DNA of 64,000 bases from Hygrocybe punicea. Its lineage: Eukaryota > Basidiomycota > Agaricomycetes > Agaricales > Hygrophoraceae. How positions within the stretch are numbered: position 1 is the first letter of the stretch; every line of letters begins with the position of its first letter. The stretch is taken from NCBI GenBank assembly GCA_963556145.1, contig OY744473.1:2976001-3040000 (forward strand), in the 5' to 3' direction. A model generated the notes under the pieces. The model was not told where the DNA came from, searched no databases, and worked only from the letters and a program-made list of their open reading frames with translations. This document shows, one piece after another, positions 57,848 to 64,000 of this stretch. Position numbers and translations under genes: made by a program.

Positions 57848-58861
57848 ATGTCAGACACTGAAGAGAATCATGAAACCCAAGACACCACCACTGTTGCACC
57901 CGCAGCCCCGTCACCTCCAAAATCTCATATTGCTCCGCCAGCTAAGTACGATGGGAACAAAGAAGGATTCAAAACATTCTTCCGCAGTGCCTTCATCTAC
58001 ATCCGTGCAAACAGAGCTGCGTTCAACAGTGAAGAAAAACAAATCCTTTTTATCCTCTCATACCTGCAAGGCGGACTCGCCGGACGATGGGCAGACGAGT
58101 ACGTCGACATTGCCTTACAGCACTCCCCCATCAACTTCGGATCCCTGGAGGACTTCACCAAGGAATTCAGATGGCACTTCGAGAAACCGGATCAGAAGAA
58201 GGACGCATTGACGAAGTTGAACGACCTGCGCCAAGGAAAAATGACAGCTGATGAGTTTTGGATTGAGTTTGACACTCTCCGACGCATCGCTGGACTCGGC
58301 GAAATCCTGAATGATAGTTATCTCATTCAACTCATCGAACTTCATATGAACAAACCACTGATCGATCAGATCTATACCGGTATGACGATTCCAACCACCG
58401 TCGAAGAATGGCGCACACAGACGGTCCAGTTGGACCAACAATGGCGACGCCGCCAAGACCAGATACGATCCATGAACCTACCCGCAAAAACACGATACAA
58501 TCCAAACACAACAACCACATCGACAACTCCCCGACCACAACAAACATCGACACCTCGTCCTCAGTCGGAATCCATTCCAATGGACGTCGACACCCGACGA
58601 ACCCAATCGAGACAACAAACGTTTACGCGCTTGACCGACGAACAGCGACAGGAATATATGAAGAAAGGAGTATGTTTCAAATGTCGACAACCAGGACATA
58701 TTTCACAAAATTGCCCAGAGCAACAAGGACGGCAACAAATGCGATCAATGCAGACGATACCACAAACAACGAAACAACAGGACGATGACGGCAAAGACGC
58801 CCGAATCGCAGCATTGATGGATGAGTTAACGGCGCTGAAGTTGAAACAAGAGGGTTTTTGA
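57848..58861 (+). CDS. Chromovirus Gag
   Basis: 337 residues. MSDTEENHETQDTTTVAPAA, then a retrotransposon Gag/capsid region (PPAKYDGNKEGFKTFFRSAF, LQGGLAGRWADEYVDIALQ, FTKEFRWHFEKPDQKKDALT, LRQGKMTADEFWIEFDTLRR). A Gln/Thr/Arg-rich linker follows, then a CCHC knuckle CFKCRQPGHISQNC (about 58674-58715) and a short coiled coil. It ends ..KQEGF-TGA at 58859-58861, directly on the frameshift site. Confidence 0.93.
   Translation: MSDTEENHETQDTTTVAPAAPSPPKSHIAPPAKYDGNKEGFKTFFRSAFIYIRANRAAFNSEEKQILFILSYLQGGLAGRWADEYVDIALQHSPINFGSLEDFTKEFRWHFEKPDQKKDALTKLNDLRQGKMTADEFWIEFDTLRRIAGLGEILNDSYLIQLIELHMNKPLIDQIYTGMTIPTTVEEWRTQTVQLDQQWRRRQDQIRSMNLPAKTRYNPNTTTTSTTPRPQQTSTPRPQSESIPMDVDTRRTQSRQQTFTRLTDEQRQEYMKKGVCFKCRQPGHISQNCPEQQGRQQMRSMQTIPQTTKQQDDDGKDARIAALMDELTALKLKQEGF
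58852..58858 (+). promoter_or_regulatory. Programmed -1 frameshift heptamer GGGTTTT
   Basis: In the gag frame the bases fall as G GGT TTT followed by TGA, the canonical X XXY YYZ arrangement. A one-base slip back makes the next codon TTG at 58858, exactly the first codon of the pol frame. A downstream stimulatory structure was not modelled. Confidence 0.8.
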
Positions 58862-61800
58862 AGAAGCGACGTGAAGCGCAGGAGGCCACGATCGCACGAC
58901 TCGAGAAAGATGTACACGTATGTAAACAATTCAATAACGTTTTCATCAAACTCAAAGTCCTCCGCAACGACCTGAGACAAACAATGAAACCAGAGCCGAA
59001 AGAGGAAAGCAACACGTGGCAAGATACCCATGTTGCGGACAAAGAAAAGAAACCAGTTCCCCCGAAAGAGAAAAGAAAGACAACAATTGAATCCGAATTC
59101 AATGCGATGGAAACAATCGTTGCTATTCGTTCAACCACGATGGGTTATGCCCTTGATCTCTTGAATGATTTTGACATCCACGACCAATGGACAGAAAAGA
59201 TATCACCAGGATTAGTCTTATCACTCAATCGACGACCCATCGCAGAAGCAGTACAATGGTTGGAACAAAATATGCCACAAGATTTACCACATGAACCACG
59301 AACATCGGAAACAGTCCATGCTATAACAAAAAAAGATTCCGAACTTCGAATGGCTTTGTTGGTCCATGGTTATGTTTCTGTCCCTCAAGACGGACGACAA
59401 TATCCCATAACAGGTCTGATTGACTGTGGTTGTACCATCTGCGCTATTGATATCGGATACGTCAAAGCACATAACATCCCGACAAAACCATATCTGAACC
59501 CATTCCATTCCTACATGAGCGATGGAACGCAACTGAAGACAGGACAGATCATGGAATACTGCGAGTTACAAATGCGTCTCGGAGATCATCACGAATTACT
59601 TCGTTTCGCCGTAACGACATTGGCAAAAATGGACATTTTCCTTGGCTATGATTGGTTGAAGAAGCACAATCCAGAAATTGATTGGCGCGAAAACGAGATC
59701 AAGTTCTCGCGATGTCTTTCTGGTTGTGGTACACCATCAACAATACGATCGACAGAATTCAATACAGTAGTCTGGGAACGACCTCTTTGGTTTGACCAAA
59801 TGATGGAAGAGACAATGGATCCAGCACATTTTCATTCATTCATGACGAAGTCAACAGAACTCGCCATAAAGGCACAAAAACAACAGAAAGAAAAGACATT
59901 CGAAGAATTGGTCCCAGAGACGTACCATGAGTATCGCGATGTGTTTGAACCATCCGGTTTCGATGAATTACCAGCGCGAAAACCATGGGATCATGCGATT
60001 ACTCTGAAACCGGATGCACCAGATCATCATGATTGCAAGTTGTATCCTTTGTCACCAAGTGAAAAAGAACATCTTGACAAATTCCTCGACGAAAACCTGA
60101 AGACAGGACGGATCCGACCATCGAAGTCACCATATGCTTCTCCTTTTTTCTTTGTATCAAAGAAAGATGCAGCAGAACGACGACCAATACAGGATTATCG
60201 ATGGTTGAACTCATGGACGATTGATGATAAATACCCGTTGCCATTGATCAATGATATCATTAATCAATTGGCTGAAGCAAAATACTTCACGAAACTTGAT
60301 GTACGATGGGGATTTAATAATGTCCGCATCAAAGAAGGTGATGAACACAAAGCCGCCTTTTTGACACCAAAAGGTTTGTTCGAACCAACAGTTATGTTCT
60401 TTGGCTTGAAGAATTCACCACCGACATTCCAACGACTGATGAATCACGTCTTTCGGTACGAGATACGTGAAGGATGGCTGTTGGTATACATGGATGACAT
60501 CCTGATTTTCTCGAAATTGCTCGAAGAAAACCAAAGACGAACGAAACAAGTCCTGAAGATTTTCCGCGAAAATAATCTATTCCTGAAACCAAAGAAGTGT
60601 ACGTTCGACAAAGAAAAAGTCGATTATCTCGGTCTCATTGTCGGACATGGACAAGTTCAAATGGATCCAATCAAGACCAACGCTATCACCGATTGGCCAG
60701 TCCCAACAAACCAGACCGAACTCCAACGTTTCATTGGTTTTCTGAACTTTTATCGTCGTTTTGTTGAGAATTTCTCACAAATTGCGAGTCCGTTGCACAA
60801 ATTAACAGGAAAAGCAAAATGGGATTGGACAGAAGAACAACAAAATGCATTCGATCGTCTGAAAGTCATCATAACGACCGACCCAATTCTTGTCTTACCT
60901 GTCCCTGATAGAAAATTCACCATCGAATGCGATGCATCAGATTATGCAATTGGTGCCATTCTATCGCAAGAACAACCCGATGGCCTTTTTCGTCCTATCG
61001 CGTATATGTCGACAATGATGACACCAGCTGAACGAAATTATCAGATATTCGACAAAGAATTGCTCGCAATCATACGAAGCTTCGAAGAATGGCGACAATT
61101 CCTTCTCGGCGCAAAAGAACAGATTGATGTCTTTACCGATCATCGGAATTTAGAATATTACCGCAAACCACAAGATCTTACTCGACGACAAGCTCGCTGG
61201 ATCGCATTCCTGCAAGATTACAATTTTCGCCTATTGTATCGCAAAGGATCACAAAACAAAAAAGCCGATCTCCTTTCCCGACGCGTTGATCTTAAGCCAA
61301 AAGAAATGGACAATAAAGGTATGATTGGTCTTCCTAACTCATTGTTTATCCCACCAGAACAAGCAATCCGACAAATATTGCATACTTCTCCCACAAACGA
61401 TAACATTATTGCCCTCCATCATGACAATCCCACCGCCGGCCATCCCGGTCGTGACAAAACAATCGAGTTGATTTCACAGACAACAACATGGCCGACTATA
61501 CGCGAAGATGTGGAACGTTACATCAATGGTTGTACGGGATGTCAACAGAATAAACCACGACGTGGAAAACAACTTGGACAACTTTTCCCACATGACGTAC
61601 CACCCTACAACTGGCATACGATTTCTGTCGACATGATCGGTCCCCTACCAGAGTCACATGGCTTTGACGCCATTCTAGTTGTTGTTGATAAGCGGTCGAA
61701 ACATCCCATATTTATTGCCACAAATACGACATTGACTTCGGAAGGATGGGCACGACTATTCCGTGATCATGTCTTCAAGCGTTTTGGCATGCCACGCTTT

Positions 61801-63144
61801 GTCATCTCCGATCGCGGTTCTGTTTTCGTCTCACGGTTTATCACCGAATTATATTCCCTGATCGGTATCAAAGGACGTCCAACGACAGCATATCATCCAC
61901 GTGCTGATGGACAAACAGAACAAATGAACCAAGAACTCGAAATTTTCCTTCGATTCTTCACCAATTACCGACAAGACGATTGGCATGAATGGCTTGCCCT
62001 CGCAGAATTTGCATTAGCCAATCGCAAATCTTCTGCTATCAAAACTTCCCCCTTCTTTGCAACACAAGGACAACATCTGTGGACAGGCCTTGTACCTGAC
62101 ACACACACACCTATCGCGAATGAAGCCGTTCATGATTTCGTTACACGAATGAAAACGATACAACAAAAGATCGGTGAAATAGCGGATGTCACGAAGCAAA
62201 CAATGAAGGATAAGTATGACAGTCATGTCAAGAAAATTGTCTTTTCTCCTGGTGACAAAGTCTGGCTAAACGGAAAGAATTTGACCACAGATCGACCTAG
62301 TAAAAAGCTCGATAATCAGCAATTCGGTCCATTCACCGTTCTCGACAAAATCGGTTCTTCATCGTACAAACTGAAATTACCAAAAACCTGGAAAATCTTC
62401 CCCATATTCAACGTCGCTCTTCTCTCCCCATTCCAACCTCCTTCTTCTCCCATCCAACAAAAATACCATCTTCGACCCCCTCCTGAAATTATCGACAATG
62501 ACGATCATTACGAAATAGAACACATCCTTGATTCCCGTATACGCCGTAACAAGTTATATTATTTAGTACATTGGCTCGATTACCCCCGCGATGAAGATTC
62601 CTGGATCCCCGCATCCGAAACCACCTACTGCCAAGATCTCGTCGATGATTTCCATAAATTACATCCCCGTGCTCCTTCTTCTTTATCACTTCGTTCCCTT
62701 TTCACTCTCCCCTCTTCCGTTATCCCTCCTTTCTCTTCCTCCTCTATTTTACTCGCTATTTATCCACACAATGCTGCCCTCATCCTCGACGGTTCTAAAA
62801 ACCACGAATTCCGCAAATACCTTTTTCCTCCCAGCACCACACACGCATACCTCTACGAAACCGCTCCCGTTGATGCCATTACCTCCATCATCGAAATCTC
62901 TTCCCCTGTTGTCGCCCCCGCCCGGATTACCAACACCACCGGATTCGGCAACCTCGATTTCAACTCTCGCAAAAAAATCTGTCCTTACGCCTTCCCCATC
63001 ATCCATTGCTATCGCCTCCCATCACCGATCCCTTCCGCCGCCCTTTCCCACGAATATGATATTTCCACTCCGCATCGTTTCTCTCTTCTCCCTTCCTCCT
63101 TCACCCGCGATCATCCCGTTAACCCCGATCACCTCGTGTACTAA
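58858..63144 (+). CDS. Chromovirus Pol (protease, RT, RNase H, integrase, chromodomain, ASCH-like)
   Basis: 1428 codons, intact, in the -1 frame to gag. Protease around residue 190: TGLIDCGCTICAIDIGYVKA (Asp-Cys-Gly instead of the usual DSG/DTG). Reverse transcriptase with FTKLDVRWGFNNVRIKEGDE and LLVYMDDILIFSK (YMDD near residue 543). RNase H FTIECDASDYAIGAILSQEQ. Integrase HHCC HHDNPTAGHPGRDK ... CTGCQQNK, and catalytic acidic residues in ISVDMIGPLPESHGF, FVISDRGSVFVSRF and HPRADGQTEQMNQELEIF. Chromodomain YEIEHILDSRIRRNKLYYLV then HWLDYPRDEDSWIPASE (about residues 1217-1268). After a Ser-rich linker, residues about 1295-1400 resemble an ASCH/PUA-like fold (see findings). Stop TAA at 63142-63144. 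Confidence 0.93.
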   Translation: MKKRREAQEATIARLEKDVHVCKQFNNVFIKLKVLRNDLRQTMKPEPKEESNTWQDTHVADKEKKPVPPKEKRKTTIESEFNAMETIVAIRSTTMGYALDLLNDFDIHDQWTEKISPGLVLSLNRRPIAEAVQWLEQNMPQDLPHEPRTSETVHAITKKDSELRMALLVHGYVSVPQDGRQYPITGLIDCGCTICAIDIGYVKAHNIPTKPYLNPFHSYMSDGTQLKTGQIMEYCELQMRLGDHHELLRFAVTTLAKMDIFLGYDWLKKHNPEIDWRENEIKFSRCLSGCGTPSTIRSTEFNTVVWERPLWFDQMMEETMDPAHFHSFMTKSTELAIKAQKQQKEKTFEELVPETYHEYRDVFEPSGFDELPARKPWDHAITLKPDAPDHHDCKLYPLSPSEKEHLDKFLDENLKTGRIRPSKSPYASPFFFVSKKDAAERRPIQDYRWLNSWTIDDKYPLPLINDIINQLAEAKYFTKLDVRWGFNNVRIKEGDEHKAAFLTPKGLFEPTVMFFGLKNSPPTFQRLMNHVFRYEIREGWLLVYMDDILIFSKLLEENQRRTKQVLKIFRENNLFLKPKKCTFDKEKVDYLGLIVGHGQVQMDPIKTNAITDWPVPTNQTELQRFIGFLNFYRRFVENFSQIASPLHKLTGKAKWDWTEEQQNAFDRLKVIITTDPILVLPVPDRKFTIECDASDYAIGAILSQEQPDGLFRPIAYMSTMMTPAERNYQIFDKELLAIIRSFEEWRQFLLGAKEQIDVFTDHRNLEYYRKPQDLTRRQARWIAFLQDYNFRLLYRKGSQNKKADLLSRRVDLKPKEMDNKGMIGLPNSLFIPPEQAIRQILHTSPTNDNIIALHHDNPTAGHPGRDKTIELISQTTTWPTIREDVERYINGCTGCQQNKPRRGKQLGQLFPHDVPPYNWHTISVDMIGPLPESHGFDAILVVVDKRSKHPIFIATNTTLTSEGWARLFRDHVFKRFGMPRFVISDRGSVFVSRFITELYSLIGIKGRPTTAYHPRADGQTEQMNQELEIFLRFFTNYRQDDWHEWLALAEFALANRKSSAIKTSPFFATQGQHLWTGLVPDTHTPIANEAVHDFVTRMKTIQQKIGEIADVTKQTMKDKYDSHVKKIVFSPGDKVWLNGKNLTTDRPSKKLDNQQFGPFTVLDKIGSSSYKLKLPKTWKIFPIFNVALLSPFQPPSSPIQQKYHLRPPPEIIDNDDHYEIEHILDSRIRRNKLYYLVHWLDYPRDEDSWIPASETTYCQDLVDDFHKLHPRAPSSLSLRSLFTLPSSVIPPFSSSSILLAIYPHNAALILDGSKNHEFRKYLFPPSTTHAYLYETAPVDAITSIIEISSPVVAPARITNTTGFGNLDFNSRKKICPYAFPIIHCYRLPSPIPSAALSHEYDISTPHRFSLLPSSFTRDHPVNPDHLVY

Positions 63145-63989
63145 TGACCTGCCCTAATCTTCCCTTTCGTATATATAGTCTGTTCTCTTTTCTTTCCTTT
63201 TTTCGCTCCTTGCCTTCGTCCCCCATGTCTGCCTCCGACATTTATCTCCCTTCTTCCCCTTATTACCGTCTCCTTCCTCCTCGCTTTCGCATCCCTCGTT
63301 CGAAACGCCACCTCTGCGACCGTAGTGTTCGCTTCGCTGTTGACCTCATGCGACCCTCTTCCTTTGGCTCCGTTCATCTCACGTCGGCTATCGCCCATCT
63401 TGGCGTTGACCCGTTCTTCGCCCCGCGATCCTTCTACTCCATGCGTCCCATTGGGCCTCCCCCTCCTGCTGTTCCTCCCACTGTTCCCGTCTGGTTCACC
63501 GATGATCCCGTCGATCCCTACCGCGAATTCATTGACTGCGCTGCCGTGTATGATTCCATTTTCCCTCTGGTTAATCGGGACGATTCCCCTTGTTCCGGGG
63601 GTATTGTTACATTTTACCCCGATTTAACCCCCGCTTCCGACCCCGACGTCCCTGACTCAACGTCACAAGACAACATCATAACCTGGGTCCGGAACATCGT
63701 CGAAGACAACCAACGACGGTATCCCAATCCTCATGATTACCCCCATCAACCGATCACCGCCGATACATCATACACGTTGATACAAGCACTCAATAATACC
63801 GCGCAACACAATCATCGGATCAGCTGTTTGCTGACACCAGACCTGCAACACAGCCGTTGGCCACCTCGTTGGCACCCCAAAACGTATAGACCACGAAGCC
63901 AAGCAAGACGCCGTTCATCCCGGAGCTTGTCCTCCACGCAGCCACGCATGACGAAGAAGCCGACCCTGAAGTTGTTCACCAGTATATAA
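63144..63989 (+). CDS. Third ORF of the chromovirus, function unknown
   Basis: Its first ATG (63144-63146) shares one base with the pol stop (TAATG). A second in-frame ATG at 63225 (ccccATGtctgcc; MSASDIYLPSSPYYRLLPPR) lies about 50 bases after a TATATATAG (63170-63178). The 281-codon frame includes KRHLCDRSVRFAVDLMRPSS and VWFTDDPVDPYREFIDCAAV, then runs into the 3' LTR (from 63605), ending before its TATA box. It occupies the position where env-like or accessory ORFs are found. No family recognised; no convincing transmembrane segment beyond a hydrophobic stretch in the first 25 residues. Confidence 0.5.
   Translation: MTCPNLPFRIYSLFSFLSFFRSLPSSPMSASDIYLPSSPYYRLLPPRFRIPRSKRHLCDRSVRFAVDLMRPSSFGSVHLTSAIAHLGVDPFFAPRSFYSMRPIGPPPPAVPPTVPVWFTDDPVDPYREFIDCAAVYDSIFPLVNRDDSPCSGGIVTFYPDLTPASDPDVPDSTSQDNIITWVRNIVEDNQRRYPNPHDYPHQPITADTSYTLIQALNNTAQHNHRISCLLTPDLQHSRWPPRWHPKTYRPRSQARRRSSRSLSSTQPRMTKKPTLKLFTSI
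63170..63178 (+). promoter_or_regulatory. Candidate internal TATA box for ORF3
   Basis: TATATATAG, 47 bases upstream of the in-frame ATG at 63225. A subgenomic ORF3 transcript is a hypothesis. Confidence 0.35.
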
Positions 63990-64000
63990 TCAAAGACATT
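63605..64000 (+). repeat. 3' LTR of the chromovirus (truncated by window)
   Basis: Matches 57026-57421 without visible difference. The remaining roughly 170 bp and the right target duplication are outside the window. Confidence 0.9.

Larger units (their letters stand above)
57026..64000 (+). mobile_element. Ty3/Gypsy chromovirus, nearly complete
   Basis: 5' LTR, gag, pol and ORF3 in order, with the 3' LTR (starting at 63605) cut by the window edge. The 396 bases of 3' LTR that are visible match the 5' LTR with no difference seen, and the gag and pol frames are intact. It therefore looks like a young, possibly active copy. Confidence 0.92.

Overview
The window is a piece of a filamentous basidiomycete genome, almost certainly an Agaricomycete. 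Genes have many short (about 45-65 nt) GT-AG introns. The housekeeping proteins are fungal, and the mobile-element families (Plavaka, TET/JBP cargo, DUF6532, DUF6589, agaric MULEs, chromoviruses) are those typical of mushroom-forming fungi. Genus and species cannot be fixed from the sequence.

Three zones of ordinary genes frame a very transposon-rich interior. Zone 1 (1-6840) holds the 3' part of a peroxisomal 3-ketoacyl-CoA thiolase, a complete valyl-tRNA synthetase (minus strand) and, divergent from it, deoxyribose-phosphate aldolase. Zone 2 (35897-38800) is a complete PRP43/DHX15-type DEAH-box helicase. No other clearly intact host gene is seen.

The interval 10843-31290 is a stack of nested insertions that can be read base by base. 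A roughly 2.54-kb non-autonomous LTR element (240-bp LTRs, tRNA primer site, one zinc-finger/Pro-Ser-repeat ORF) was hit by a roughly 0.9-kb non-autonomous hAT element (8-bp target duplication). That hAT was in turn split by a 16.2-kb composite transposon (12669-28913) with 13-16-bp inverted termini. The composite carries a Plavaka-type transposase, a TET/JBP-type 2-oxoglutarate/Fe(II) dioxygenase, a DUF6532-like gene and a protein-kinase-like gene. It later received its own insertions: a hAT in the dioxygenase 5' exon, a miniature LTR element (TRIM), and a hAT in the transposase. A further hAT sits in the right LTR of the outermost element, and the left LTR preserves its empty site.

Further right are a decayed Tc1/mariner transposase tangled with a 2.4-kb imperfect palindrome (32836-35277); a MULE transposase pseudogene fused in frame to a tyrosine-recombinase domain and split by a 9.7-kb Gypsy element (41020-50756) that carries an antisense zinc-cysteine/coiled-coil gene; a DUF6589 fragment; and a RecQ-like helicase pseudogene broken by a foldback hAT MITE (55464-55834). 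The last element is a nearly complete, apparently young chromovirus (57026-64000, 3' LTR cut by the window end). It has a textbook GGGTTTT frameshift site at the gag stop, a chromodomain, what looks like an ASCH/PUA-like domain after it, and a third ORF that starts on the pol stop codon.

Internal stops in the dead elements are nearly all TGA where CGA (Arg) is expected, and Arg-to-Trp/Cys changes accompany them. This points to CpG methylation and deamination acting on the repeats. All family calls rest on reading motifs by eye; no database search was run.
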